From positions 17,063,001 through 17,127,000 of the forward strand of contig NC_046681.1 of NCBI RefSeq assembly GCF_009870125.1: 64,000 nt of DNA. The letters are read 5' to 3'. Source of the DNA: Drosophila pseudoobscura (Eukaryota; Arthropoda; Insecta; Diptera; Drosophilidae). Position numbers and translations under genes: made by a program. Each line of letters starts with the position of its first letter. Positions within the stretch are counted from its first letter, which is position 1. Of the stretch, positions 24,601-39,600 are shown in pieces. The notes under the pieces were generated by a model. The model saw only the letters and a program-made list of their open reading frames with translations. It was not told the origin of the DNA and did not search any database.

Positions 24601-27600
24601 TTGTTGAAATGAGCAAAGTGGTTACTGTTCCGGACAAGAGAGGCAATGTAGACGTAATCGCTTTCAATCGACGCTTCGGGCGATGAAATCACTGGCAGCA
24701 AATCGTTGACGCTGGTGTTTCTGGACTTGGCTGAAAATAGGTAAAAGCAAAATAGTATCAATATTTGATCAAGAGTCCAATTTCGAAATTAACACTTCTC
24801 AAAGAAGATTATATTGCATTTTTTTGCACTTCTCGATCAGGCTTTATAAGGCTGCTTTAAAATGTCACCTCTTGAAAAGCTTAACCAATTTCTTCCCAGT
24901 CTAAACTTATCGATATATTAGATATATGTACATATAAGATCCGAATACAGACTATCCATTCTGACGTTCCAGACTTCTGAGTAGCAAAAGGGTTGCGAAA
25001 ATGGGTTTTAACCTATACAAAATGCACTTGATTTGTACACTAAACCATGTTTAACAATACGTGTCTATTGTGCTAAGAACTATCCCCCTATATTATTGGT
25101 TTAAGCCGCATTGTCTGTCATCTTATTTCCGCCGAAACGTGCCCAGTAAAACAAAGTTAGAAGTTAACTCCCACAAACTCTCATAAGTTATAAATCACTC
25201 GCGGGGTGCCGACAGACCATCTAGACCGTGCTCGTCTTTGACAAAGTGCAGTGCATACCTCACGTACGGCCCGTGCAGTCACACTTTACGGCGTAAAGCG
25301 AAAAATCATGTTTTTGCATTTGAATTTATTTGACACTTTAATGAGCGCACAATGGCAGTCGGAGCAGTTGCCAGACGAAGAGCGCGATCTGGCCAAGTGG
25401 AGGGGTAGCTCCCTCGCTGACATTCGCCCCTCCAATCCGTAACTAGGTCACTCACTGTGCCGGCTGCACTTGAGTCTTTTTGGGCCGCTGGGTGGTACTT
25501 GTGCATGTTAGACACAAAAATCTAAATTATTTAAGTGCCAGCCCCCGCCCGAACGCAGAGCCTTATACGAACATACGTTGAGGAATTCCAGGTAGAGGGA
25601 AATGCAGAGATTTACCGTGTACAGAATTAGAACTGGGACATGTGTATGTTTTCTTCAAATGACAGACAACATTTCAATAGATTTCCTCAATTCGTTAAGC
25701 GAAACGAATACAAAACAATACCTTTTTTAATGTACTGAAGTGTTTCCTTTGAAAAATGTTTACCAAAACAATGGATACCGAAATAGCCTGCCGTCGTATG
25801 AAAACTGTAAATTCCTCACAAAAACGAAACTCGACGCCAAATCCCACTGCGAGTGGTACACTTCTAGTTGTTGCAGAAAGCTATCCATCAGTGGTTGTTG
25901 TTGTTGTTGTTGTTGTTGTTGTTGGGGGTCTGTTTCAAGCCGCAAACCCACACACGGATGATGCACTTTCAGTTTTGGGCAACATTTGAATGCTCGCGGA
26001 GCAACTGATGCAAATTTAATTTGGACACCTCTCGGAAAAAACGGCGAGCGCGTGTGTGAGAGTGTGAGAGTGTGCGAGTGTGCGAGTGAGCGAGTATCGG
26101 AGCGCATAGCCTGCACCCGAGAGTGTATGAGCTGCAACTAATGATGTTACAGGCACTCGCACTGGCATGCCTCTTTTTTATCTAACGATCGGGCGCAGTT
26201 TACTTTGGTTTTTTTATCTCTTTGACAGTGTTTTTCACGGTGTGGTTGTCCTAATGTCCTGGTATGGTTGGTGGCCCGATTGCTGCGGTTGATGACTGTC
26301 GTCCGATGTTCTTTGGCTTCCGTCTCAGTTCGCTGAGTTTTTTGCGGCGTCAACTTCGTGTTTGCTTATTTTTCGTTTGACTGCAGCGGCGTACAGCGAG
26401 TGGATAATATAACAGAAATGGAGGCTTAGCCTGGCTTACGGTGGTGGTGTATTTACCTTGGAGCAGATTGGCTTTAGTCAGAGAAGCCCTCGTCTTGGTA
26501 GCAAAAGAAAGTCTAGTCCGACCCAGTGAGCTCTGCGATTATTGAGCATCAGATGAACGCACTGTACGGTTTAAGCTGAGGTTATGCTCTCGACATATCA
26601 TTTTTTGCTTGCTTAGAAGCAAAGCTCTAAAGCTTGCGCTCTCTTCTTATCTTGCGCTTGCCGCTCTTCTCTTGTGTTTGATCTGAGCTTTCGGGTGCTG
26701 CTGCAGCTGCAGCATTCAATAAACGGTTAATTCATTTAATAAACATTTATAGATTCCATATTCTCTTCTAAACAAGATTGAAGGAATAGTTGAAATGGTG
26801 TGCCTAACTAATCTCTTAGAAGGATCAAAACAACGTCCAATATTTATAAATTTAAGTCGCTGAAATATGGTGAAAACCAAACAATTGAAAATAAGCTTTA
26901 AGATTGTTTTCGGCTAAAAATATATTATAAAGTTTCCCACACCCATACTCTTACCGCAGGGAGACAAAATAAACGCTCATTCAAATGGCTTGGCTTAAAA
27001 CATTAAAGCCACAAGCTGCGGCTTAAGGTAGCCGGGCAAAGGCAGACAGGAAAAGGGCTTCTGAAAAATTCAATAAGCAGCTTGTTCCATCGCAATCGTC
27101 GAGGAGGACTCCACTCGACGCAAAGTGGGTGTTTGGGGAATATTTATTAAAATCGTTGTGTACAATTTGTGTTTTGCATATCAAAAGGCGTCTGTGTATG
27201 CACTGTTGCCCAACATTCTTGTGCGGCAGCACTGCATGCCCCTCGGGCTTGTCTATAATTTGTTCCCTTCTCTAGGTATGGTATTTTTTTGAGCGAAGTA
27301 TCGCACTTTATACACGTACACGGATCAGAGTTTGCCCCAGTGGCCAGCGGTACAACTCCTTTCAAAGGCTTGGGTTCATTGAAGCCAGCCCTGGCCAAAG
27401 CAAACGGCCTCGGGTCAGGAATCTTGGCTAAATAGACTCTGCAGAGATGGCCAAAGATTGAAGAGACTGCTTGGAGTACTAGTATTCACGACTGGAGCTG
27501 CAATGTGCTTTAGTAGAGAGTGCATCACAGCCCCGGGCTGTTGGCAGAGGTCTCGCTTACACGAAGGATGTGGCCAGAAGTACAGTCCAGACAGCACGGG

Positions 27601-30600
27601 AACGCGGTAGGGTGACCCTCTATTCATATGAACTTATTCAAAGTCGAAAGGCTTTAGACCGTTCCTACTCTTAAGATCCAAAAACTATAATTGTAAAAAG
27701 TATTTATCGAACATTTTTCAATCAAACAAATTGTATTTTGTGTTAGATCAACTTTGAGCAGGGTCCTTTAGTCCTCTCCTCCAAGCTCGTCACAAATTTC
27801 CTTCAAGGGAAGTTTCCGTTAAATTCCATTCAAAATGTTCGAAGCAAACATTTTTGTTGTCCCCAGCCGAAATGGAGTATTGATAACAATCTGCCCTCCC
27901 TCCCAGGTCCAGGGATTGGAGCTGGCACACTCAATTCCGATTGAGCCCGACAGAGCTCTTCGGACACATTTGTACAGCATTGGAGTGCATAAATATTTAC
28001 GACTATTAGTTTTTACTCGGAGATCACAACTTTTTCGATTAACTGCAAACTCACTGCGACTCGGAGAAAATTAGCATACCGATGGGACTAGAAAAACAGA
28101 TTCCGAGAGGGGGGGGTATCTCGGCGAAGCGCCAAAAAATACAATTAAAATAAATTCTACATAAGCCTTGTCATTTCCATTACTTTGTCTAAATGAGTTC
28201 AATGCCAGATCTATGTGAAAACAATTCTCAGTCCCAGATATGTCGAGGGTATGAATGTATGGGTGTGGGTGTGCCATAGGAACTATAGTATAATATGGCC
28301 CAAGCCAACCAAAGGAGGGTTCCAAAGGAGTTTGTGTACCTGGTCTGAGACGTTATAGTCGCATCCCGATAGATCTATGCAATGGATGAAGCATTCCCAG
28401 AGGGAAAAGGTCTATCGCTTTGTTTACTTAAACATATATTGCACCTCTCTAAATGTACCCTTTGCAAAGCATCAGAATGCCGCACTCATGACCACAATCA
28501 TAGCCACAAAGTATTCGAAAACGGAATGAATAATGAGGCGTGCCGCGGGCTACACGCATCGTCACTCAATTCTTAACAGGCTGGCCTCCAGAAAAGTCTA
28601 TAAATTTTAAAGTCGCAATTAGGCGGGGCCTGGTAGCTACAGCAACAATTCATAAAATTCGCACCGAGCAGCGGAAAGTGAATTTCGCATTAAACGAGTA
28701 TGTTTTTGAATTATAATATACGATATTCAGTGAACCATACTTTTCTTCAGTTCTGGTAGACTATTCCCATACACTTCCCAAAAGAGGTACACCTTTTCAG
28801 GAAACTCCCAGCCTAGACCAAATGGCGAAGCATTATTTAAGGTGTGCGTAGTATTTGGGAGAACCCTATTGGGCTGGAAAAGTTTCTGTGCTCTAGGCTG
28901 AGAGCAACCTTCGACGCCTTTAAATCATCGGCTGCCAGGAGCACACGACGCTGAATTGCCTGCACACCTGCACAGCCCAAACAAAGCAGAGTCTCAAATA
29001 AATTTACATTTAGATATGTGAAGAATATAAATAGGGGAAGAGATGAAATCCGCACCATTTATTTCAGCAAAATGTACCACTTTTGTACCCCTCTATTGAG
29101 CTCATTCTATGTAGAGTACGGAGACGATTGCTGTCTCGTGAGCATCGGAAGCTCTCTGTCGAATGCTCCACGGTCACGCTGTCATCTCTATACTTTATAG
29201 AAAACATATCATATATTGGCTTTGGGTAGAATAATGGCTCGCAATTTGTAGAGCCTACTTTGGGCCCTGCCAGACAATGAAATATTCTCCATAAACTCGC
29301 CCCCGTGTCTCACGTCTGTGCCTGTGCTTGTACGAGTATATTCCCCTAAGCACCATCATCAGTTACAAGTGTGAACAATAAATTGTCATCAGCTCGGCTC
29401 GACTCGACTTTGCTTTATTTCTTTTCAGCCGGGCCCGCTCTTCAATTTGGACGGCTTTCAATGCTATGGTGCTGTGGGGCCTGGTGCAGCCGGGGGTGAC
29501 GCAGTCTGCTCTACAAATTGACACACACAAAGCGGAAGTGCGGAAGTGAGGAAACGGAAGCCAAAAAAAATCGTGCGAAGTTTCGCTCTCGTTTGAAGCT
29601 GACATTTATTGCGCACATGGCTCCAGCCATTGGTTTTTTATGCGCTTTTGGTGGTGCTTCGAAGACTACGGTTTTCAATTTACATACACGCTATTGTTGG
29701 TGGCTGTGATTATCATCAGCCCGAGTCTGGGTGGCACAGTTCGGTCTATGAGTAGTGTCGCATATTTCTTTGCCCTCCACTAATGTGGGGCGCTGCGTTG
29801 TGCAAGGGATCTAATATGTTTTTTTGTAGAGGCTGTAGACGCAGAACCGTTAACATTATTGGCACTAAATGGCATATGACATGCATAGAGATGAAGAAGG
29901 AGGACAGTTTAATATCCAATAGACGCTTTCGAGAAGGTCAAAATTATATTTTATATACCCTTCCATACCATTTCGAGCCGAGGATGCTCCCCACTCCCAT
30001 TCCCACTCGAAATCTCTCCGCTTTAGACCCCGCCCTTTACAATTCAGTGTCTTTCCCTCGACTAATATAAATATGGACCCTAGCGACAGACACGCTCGGC
30101 AAATGAAAATCAACTGGGAGCAGTCATTATGGCGGCTTTCACTTTCACTTTCCCCCTCGCTAATGTGTTATGAGAGCCCAATGCAGAAGACGCTTCCAAC
30201 CGTCCTCTGAGGGCGGCTTCCCTCTGCCAAAGGGGCGTAAAGCGGGCTGAGTGCTAGTTAGAGTGTGTTTAAGCAAATAGGTCGTCACACAGACAAGTCG
30301 AAGCCGAAGTCGCACTCCAACGCGGCAGCTTACATTGTAATCTGCAGAACAGCGAGGCCAGACAAACGGAAAACGGCAGAGCACAGCCATCCACGGCGGT
30401 GTGCCTCGAACCGGCAGATACCCTAGCCAGGCCATTATAATTAGACGACTACTTAGCAGGCGAACCGGTGCAGATATGCAAGCCCGTGCCACGAAGTCTG
30501 CAAAAGTCAAGGCAGGAGTTCGAGATTTTTGTGAAGTAGAACGGGAATTACTTTCGGGCATACAAGCCACACAAACATACTCCCAACATTTGCCAGTGAG

Positions 30601-33600
30601 TTCTTGTCGAACAAGTACTCGTATTTACACTTATTTCATGTCTCCCAACGCATTCTTTACGGCTTGCCTGGGCTGGAGCAGGAGGGCGGGACACTGAGGA
30701 GGAAGTCTCCCTTCTTTTCTCTGGCATAAAATTCGTTTTGCTTCTCCGCCGCCTGAGATCTCTGTCGCTCGCATTGGCGCCACAGAGCGTATGAGTGATT
30801 AAAAGTTTGAGCATTAAGCAAATTGCGTCTAATCCTGGCCAGGCCAAAGGCCATTTCCCCTTCCTTCGTGCTTGGCGAAATCCTTGTCGCCGCTATGCTA
30901 ATTATATCACGCCACCATAAACTTCCGACATGCAAACGTGCCAGGCCAATCATCACAGATTTGACTCCTTCAATCTGCTGCCTACTTTTTGCGCATTTAT
31001 TGGATTCGATTATTGGAGCTCCGATTTGACCGCTGCCAATTACTACGAAAGCACATACATCCTCCTTTATTTCGGCAGCTGTCGGTCTCAAGTTCTGCGT
31101 TTGTTGATCATTATCATTTGACCTCCAAAAAGTTTTTAATCGAACAACAAGTTTGGGGCCAACAGCTTGGGATTGGGCCACGTTCCAGTACGTGATGGAA
31201 CTTTGACTCGATTGACGCCATGACTTCTACCCATACCTTTATTTCATCTAAACTCAGACAGTGGCATGCCTCTAATATTATTCCAGCAAGTACATACAGT
31301 CCCTGTATCCAAAACAGACCTGCAAACTTCCATCCATTTATAGAGGTGGTTTTGTTAAACCCATTCGTCGAGGAACTATGAATACAACTAATAATTAAAT
31401 GCGTGAGAAAATAGTCGTCTAATATTCGAATTATTTGAGCTTTGGTCGGATCTCCCGCCTATATTTTGTATAGGCGGGAAGCTGGCAGAGTTCAAACAGT
31501 CAGCCATGGCAACAAGACAGTCCCACACAGACAGAGAGGCCCGTAATGAGCTGCCAATATGTCGTGATAATATCTCCGCAATAAGTAGGAATTCGACTCC
31601 TGCGAGTACTAATGCATTTTCCCTTGCTGAACGCTTCTGGGAGGGTTTCCTTGGCGATGAATAAAGGCTTGTATGCTTTCAAGAGTTCGTCTCCTCTTCT
31701 GGGGTCTACATTTATGACATTTTTACATCATCATCGACAGCGACACCGTCTGCTGGTGTCGGCATGTGGTATGTGGTCCAACGCCAACAAAGATTGCTTA
31801 ATTAACTAAATTTTGTCAGAAGGCCTTGTACTTGCGACTATATGAACGCAGGAAATGTTTATCCTTTTGGAAAAGTTAACGAGGAATCGAAGGGGTTGTG
31901 TTTGACTTTTGCATGCAACCTTAAATATGTACCTGGAACCTCTTGGGATCGATTGGCCTCTAGGCAGTTCGTTTTTTAATATTCGACCCTTACATTTTAT
32001 TGTATTGCATATTCGGCGTGTGCCTCAAAGTGCTCTGCGGGCGATTCAGCCGCCACCTTGAGAGGGCCAAAGGAAGAGCCTGAGATGTGGGCGCGTGGGT
32101 GGCTCTTTGGCGGCACCCAACACCCCCGAAGATATCTGCCCTTTGATGCCTTTTCGGTGTAAGATTTCCCGCTGCTTTTGCATTCACTGATTCCACATAC
32201 CCAGGTATGCGGCTTTATCTTCTCAAAGAGTTCTGAGTACATGCAAGATGAAATATTTTCAATATACCAATCTACGAGTATATGCAACAGGATGCAAAGA
32301 AGTCTGATTCTTTAATTATTTTATGCTCGCTCAACTCCTATGCTTTTCCGTTTTGATAGCTGTCTAAAGAAGCCGACCCCTGATCTATAGTTCTAGCATT
32401 TATAAATATATAAAATGAGAATATATGCCTATGTAACAGGAAGCAAAATTAAAACAAACAACATAAAACAAACAAATAAGCCTACAATGAAACACTCCAT
32501 AATCTCAATTTCCAATCACTCCGATTTCCAATTCCAATTTCCAATTATTCTCACGGGTTGTATATACTGACAATTAAAATGAAGGAAATTACAAAATTAA
32601 AATACAATAAATAATGACATAGTTAATTATAAGAATATTTAGAATTTTGTGACTTGTTTTTTTAACCTATCCACTTCACTACCTTCCAGATTAGAGGAAT
32701 CATTTCACTACCTACCAGGTGGGTACCCATTTCACTACCCATTAGAGGGGTACCCATATCGTAGACCACTAGAAGTGTATCCATATCACGAGTTCGCGGT
32801 AAGGGAGGCGGTGTCCGAATGATGTAGGATATTGTGGGTAAAAATGGATTAATAAGTACTGGCGGTCCGTTTCACCACCCCCGAACTAGTGGACAGTACA
32901 CGTACTCTATATAGTACTCCTATCAATTAATTACCTTTGTGTGACGGGAACACTCGTAGCTTGTGGGAACGAATTCGTTTAAGCTTTACAGAGTGTTTAT
33001 CAGTTGATTTTTCTACCTCACTGAGACGAAATATAGCACTATCGGATGACAGTGTCGAGAGCCGCCATAGAAACGGTGCATTCGATATTCGAGCAGACAG
33101 AAATTGTGTTTTATTTATCCGCAAAACTGGCACTTGAAGCTCGAGACTTGGCTGGCAATTCACTTGTCAGCTGAGCAAGCATTTGAATTCTGATTACTCG
33201 TCAAAACGTATGTAGGGAACGGGAACGGGAGAGAGGGACTGGGAGGGTGTATGAGACTTCGATGAATAATCGCAGAAACGACAACAAACAAGCCACAGGC
33301 CCAGCGGACAGCTGGACATTTCGAAAGAGGGGAAAGAAATCAGGCTGCCGGACCAAATCACCGCACACCATGAATAATACGAGTATAAACATATCGAGGG
33401 CCAGCCGACGTTGATGAGCAGTGCGCCTCAGTCCTCGAACGGATTCATTCGCTAATCTGGAACCAACGACATGAACAGCATCAACTTCGCGGTGGAGTTT
33501 GACCACGATGAGAACATACTGGAGCACTGTGGACCGGCGGTGAGTATTGGCATTGACCCAAACAGAAACCGAAACAGAAACAGAAGGTGAAGGCCCAACT

Positions 33601-36600
33601 ATCATTTCAGTCCTATCTATCGGAATGCCTGGCCTCGCTCATCTTGGATGACGAGAGCTCCGATCGTCTCCGCCAGAAACTTCTGCTCTACAAGGCCGAA
33701 GCAGACTTTCTGGAATCGAACTTCGACCCAGCCGACTATTATGTTCAGAAGGAGGAACTGATCTTCAAGATCGTTTGTGAAGTCAAAGGCATTGACTATG
33801 ATCAGTGGTTGAAGAATGAGCCGTAGGCTTGCCTTGGCCTAGCCTTGGACCCAATGCTTGGACCAATTCAAATAAAACAGAATTCTGAAAACTAAAACGT
33901 CTTCTTTTGTTGGTTTTACGAAGGGGCTGGCCCCTACCACCCACAACAAATGAGGCAAGCTCAAAGAGCAGACAAACGACTCCTGGATGATTTTGTATGC
34001 GGGCGGCCTTTTGTACGATACAATACCTTGACTAGATATTAATTTAAGCCATGTAATGAGACACAGCACATCACAATCAGGCACACACATGCCCGAAAGT
34101 ATTTACAAGGCCGTAAAGCCTTGCGAGACCCACAATTTGGCAATGGGGGGAATGGGGCTGGGCCTGACTGCTCCGATTATTGCGTTGACAGCCCCAACAT
34201 GCCAGTGCGAAAAGATCATTTGCGGAATTCAATAGGCAGGCTCATCAATGCCTGTTGAACATGTCTATTTGTAGATACACTGAGAGAATTAAGAGACCAC
34301 GTAACATGGCTTTATCGACAAGCAGAGAGAGGCGTTTCCGGTGCCATAAAGTAAATATTCTTCATCAGTATCGTAACCGAATCTGCCCCTCTCTTGAATA
34401 TATTTATTATTATAATATTCTGCTTAAATCATGTACTTGTTCTAAGTTTTCCCCTTCACATATTTTCGTGTGGTATACAAGCTCAGGTGCTCATGCTTAT
34501 TCCTCATTTGGGGGGGAGGGTGAATTTAATTTTTTTTCGTTTGAAGTAAATTGAGCTGACAGTCAGCCAAGATAACCTGTCGCAAGATGTCTAGGAAATT
34601 GACAGAGAATTCGCTCCTTTCGAGGGTTAGGGCGAAGGGCATTCCTACACACTCATTCCGCTCTGTCTAACTTCATTAGCGTTTAGTTAAACTTGTCGGA
34701 ATACCAGGCCATTTAAACTGAACTTCTGGGAGGAGAACTGCGGCTTCATTTAATTAAACCCATACACACCTTCCGTAAGCCCTAAGCAAATAAATTGGAA
34801 GACACACACGTAGATCAATGGTGTTCGAAGTAAAGTTGCGCGGAGAACTCCTTCCTACTCCTTCCTAATACCGCACTGGGGATAAGCCGTGTAATTAAGC
34901 AAAATTCGCAGTCTACCGGGTTGGCGGTTTGGGCGTACGTGCAAGGACCCCGAAGCCCCAACGAATTAATAACGTCACAATGTTGCGTTCGAAAATTTAT
35001 TGAGATGCCGCTTCTAACTCGGCCCCGCCCCGTCCCGCCCCACCCCGCTCCGCTCCGTCAGCTGTCACCAGCCGGCGGGTTTCTATTTGGCTGTTACCAC
35101 TCCATTAGCCATGGCCCGCATTTCAAGCGCCCATTGCGCTTGACGGCTCCCGTCCACAATTTGGGTAATTTATTTACAACAAGGTGTGGGGGAAAAATTT
35201 AAAGTGTTTAAAGCCCTGCTCGAGAGCGAACTTACATTTGGATACAAAAGAGTCGCTTAGCCTGCGTCCTTCTCTTTGGACTTCGAAAATTATGTTTGTT
35301 TAACCAAATGCAAAGGGCTTACAAGTCCTTATAATACATTCAAGCATTCTTTTGGCTATGACTATAGGACAGAGACCTGTTCAGTAAACGACTTGCCACA
35401 CAGATCCAAGCTGAAAAGAAACTGCCTTCCGAGCCAGATGTCTTCACTCTTACGGTGTTTAAAACACCAAAACGTCGATTAGCAGCTACGGCTTTGGGTA
35501 TTCTTCGAGTCTGGATGTAAAATATTTGAAGGCATAAAACTGTCAAAAGTAGCATAAAACACTCTTTGACGCAGCTTTTGGCCAGCTCTAAGAACTCTTA
35601 GCGAAACATGCCTCTAGCCCAAAAATCAAAACTTTGTGGCACACCTCCCCACTCATTATTTGATTGCCTTGCCCAAGCCAAACACTCGCAGCAAACTAAT
35701 AGAGAACACGCGCCGACAATTAAACACGTCACCAGAACAGGCCCGAACACTACTGCAGACCACATACACACGGACTCACTGTACTTGAAAAAAGGAACAA
35801 CTAAGGAATACGAGTACCGGGTAAAAGGTGTATCGGTGTCATATCGGTACCTTCAGAAAGTCGTACTAAAGTACGGCTAAATAATGAATACGTTTAAGCA
35901 TGCAGTGCAGGGGTTGTTTCTACAGGGTATTCCCAGTTCGTCTTTGCAGTGCACACACTTGGTTTGGGTGTGGGTTTGTTTTTCAAATGTCCCGCCTGGA
36001 TCACGAACCCAAACAGGAGCACGGAGAGGTAGTGAGAGTGTGGGCTGGCGTACCTTTTGCCAGCTGCTAACACCCATAGTCCCGACTGCAGCCTTTGCAT
36101 GGCTCCGTTTCAAACATGCACCCGAGGGCGACAGGGACTACCCCTGCCTAGTGAAAATAAAAGAACTGGCCAACTGCGGTTGATCACACGTAATTGTTGG
36201 GGCTACAGCAACAGTCCCTCGAATCAGCAAACAGGCAACAAAAAAAGCCCTGTTCTTGCCATCTCTCCCTTTTATTTGTGGCTTTCGTGACGAGGTCTAC
36301 TTAAAATGTCAAATACCAAGTTTTGTGGCGTGGGCTGTAGTTTAATTAATTGCGTATGCCGTCGATGTAGGATTAAGGGTGCTCCTTAATTAAAAATCTA
36401 TGGGCAAAATCTCACGGGTCTTTGGCAGGAGACACAAAGCACCTGTTGACCTTCGCTAAAGTGTCTTTCAAATAAAATTGCCAAGCGTGACGACAGCTAT
36501 GAAAATTTCAAGTATATTAAACCCCTATACAGTATATTTTGATTGCTGTTAACACTCAGAAGTCCACCCCTAGCTGGCTGGCTGTGTCGGGCCTTGTCAT

Positions 36601-39600
36601 CCCAGTCAGGAATATTTATACTTTACACGCTATACCGTCCGTGTGTTGAAAACATCTGGCCGCATAAAGAGGCTGGAAATATTCACCGAAATATTCAAAG
36701 AAACGCCTTAGAGAGCTACGAATACTAGTAATAGTAGGCATCTCATCGCCTTTTCCACAACGGCTTTTCTTAGAAAAAGAGTGTCTTGACCTTAAATGCC
36801 CAGAGCAGGGTTCCTTGTGCGACCAAAAACAAAATCACTCAATAGCAGAATCAGCTTATTGTCTGCCTTGCGATAAAAGTGCAAAAAAAGGGCTGAACGT
36901 CCTTCATTATTCATTATAGGCATTCGGCCCATTCCCTTTTCCAAACATCGACCGCAATAATTTTCCTTGATATACATATACACAGATACACACACACAGT
37001 CACAAAGAAACTGAAGTCATTTATCTTGACAGGGAATTTTTACGGCTGCTCACTTGATCGTTAGACAACGAGAAAGCCAAAACTCCTCGACCACAAACTT
37101 TCATCAATCTTTCGATAACTTCGCTTGGGCCGCGGTGCTTGGCGGTGCTTGGCGGTGGGGGGCTGGGGGCGTTGTGGGGCAGGTAAGCACCTTTCAGTTC
37201 AGTGTCATGTAAATTTGTTTGCACACTTGCATGTAGCCAATAAAATGCTCAGAAAGTGTAGGGAACGTCTCGAATGGAGCCCAAAGAACAAGTCAAGAGT
37301 TCCCCTGAAAGGCATTCCTAAATAAATAAATCATGATGGTTTTTTTCTTTGGCCGCGAAGTCCTTGAACTGTTTACGCCTGCAACACGCTTGATGGAACT
37401 TAATAGACTGTGGTTTTTTTTTGTTTGTGTATTATTTTTGCCATGTCCCGAGTTTGACATCAATTCCTGGCCAATAAATACTCTTCACGCTTCTCTGTAT
37501 AGATACTCATACGGCACACTCTCATCCGCCTTTAAAGCCCACATTCCTTGACTTCCTTGACTTGTTTTATTTTGAATATAATTCAGCGCCCTGGCATCTA
37601 ATGTGATACTGGGGCACGCAGCCCCAGCTTGTCGCTCCACTGAACCTAATAAAGTTATTGCTGAATCCCCCTCTTTTCAAGCCATACGTTTTCATTAGCC
37701 GGTGCTGGCGAGAGATCCTGAGTCGGCGCAAATTATTTTCAATTATTTAATTGGGTAATGGAATGCAGTGTTTATGAAAATTGTCGTCGGCTGAAGTTGT
37801 GCCCCTGAACTCGCTTCATTGAACTAATAGAGCAGATGGCTAACACACAAATTATTTATCTAAAATTTTAGAATCGAAAATATTTATTTCCAGCTTAAAT
37901 ATTAAGGAAAGAAGTCTTTAAAAGTACCACTAACCATACAACGAACTTGTTGCAAACGAACTTTCTGGACTTCATACATAGATGCCAGGGTATTCGCCTT
38001 AAGGCTGGGCCGAAAACCCTGGGAACCCCGTTGAAAGTTAATTGAAAACCGATGATCCCAGCTCCCAATAGAGATTACAAATTGGTTATTCCCTTTTTAG
38101 GTGTCCCACCCGTGCTGGACTACAGAATTGTTGGCTCAGACAGAGTCCTATCCATGCATTACCGAGACAGACCGAGTCCTATCCCAGCAGGACAAAAGCG
38201 CATCCCTTGCCAGATCCATCGTGTCCCCCGACCTGCCTATCGACAACAAGGACTTTGACTATAGATAGATCTCATTGCATTAGGTTTAAGATAGATACCA
38301 ATGTTTTCCACTAGGTTATTTATTTATACTTAGCTAAGTTTTTTGATGAATAAAACTATTGAAAAATCATCCTTGCAAAGAATCGGGGAAATATGATTGG
38401 GTGGGGTTGTTTCAGTCCTTACCAATGGATCAAGGGGTTTTCCCCCCTTACAGAAACCTATGGAACGACCAAAACAATCAATGGCAATCAAGAGGAGTTG
38501 TAAGAAAATACTTCCTGGGCAGAGGCGAATTTAGCGAATTCAAAATGAGATGAATGGCGGGAAAAGGCCGCAGGAATCTAAGAACACAATGCAATTTCAA
38601 TACAAGTTAAGCGAACAATTGAAAGTTTCTTAATTGTAATCCTGCGGCATACTTTCGTGGAACGGTAATTTGAAAATGAGCAATGCAACGCGAGCACAGG
38701 AGCAAGAAAGGGCCTGCTTATAGTTTGAAAGCCGAAGGATGAAGTACCCCTGCAGATCCAAAGCCATGCACATTGCAATGGAACTTATATACATACATAT
38801 ATGATAGGATTCCCACCGTACGCTGAAAAGTTAAGGGTCTGTGCAGATATCTTTTGCCCTCACACTGACTTTAATCACTCGGAACAATAGAGAGCGAATC
38901 ACTTGCTGCAATTCCCAGTTCTTGTAGTCTAGAAAGTTTTGATGTTGTATAGAGAAATTATTTTAAAATTGCACAGAGCATATACAGACCACAAAAATAA
39001 GTAATAATAATACTTTCAGAATATCGAATGCTTGAGTAACTTTCTGGACAATTAGCGCAATTGAAAAATGTCTGAAAAGTTGTCAAGGACAATATGGTAT
39101 GGTGCTGATTTTTGCTAGCGGGCGGGAAGTACGAGGAGTACTCACTTCGAGGCGGATGTCAACGGCACTGCGAGGCGCGCTCCATCACATTTCTAATTAC
39201 GAAGTTCCCCGAGGTAATTAACTTTGCATGCATTACACAAATTACGCAAACAATGCGAGCGACACACCGAACCTTTATCAACTCAATTACGAGGAGAGAA
39301 ACTCGCCCGCCCATCCCCCCCCCCCCGCTCCGAATGTGTCGCAGAGATGCTTTTGCGAGATAACCGCAAATAAGCTTTGTTTGTAATTTGGCGAAATGGT
39401 CGGGGCTGTTGCTTCCCGCCTCGTCCCACTCGTCCCACTCGTCCCCCTCAGCCTAGCCTATCAGCGGGCCACCATCGGGAGAACAAGAGATGGTTACAGT
39501 TGGTTACAGAGAGCTCTGGTACAGTAAATACTCGCAATACACTGCTAGTTTTTATTTATTTTATACTTCCTTCTTCTCTTTGGCTGCCCCTTCCGTTCCG

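Larger units (their letters stand above)
24731..33470 (-). other. dpr intron 1, 3' half
   Basis: Non-coding apart from repeats. It holds a (GTT)n microsatellite at about 25893-25925, GTGTGAGAGTG simple repeats near 26050-26090, an LTR-like block near 26555-26770, and a degenerate tandem repeat near 32680-32810. Short open frames (e.g. 30657-31181, -) have no family features. Confidence 0.45.

Noticed and set aside
25760-26137. Minus-strand 125-codon frame with a poly-Gln run
   Set aside because: The Gln run is the complement of a (GTT)n microsatellite and flanking residues derive from GTGTGAGAG simple repeats. There are no splice partners or family features.
30657-31181. 174-codon minus-strand frame inside dpr intron 1
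   Set aside because: No signal, domain or poly(A) signal was seen and composition is unremarkable. Long intronic frames are expected by chance in this GC range.
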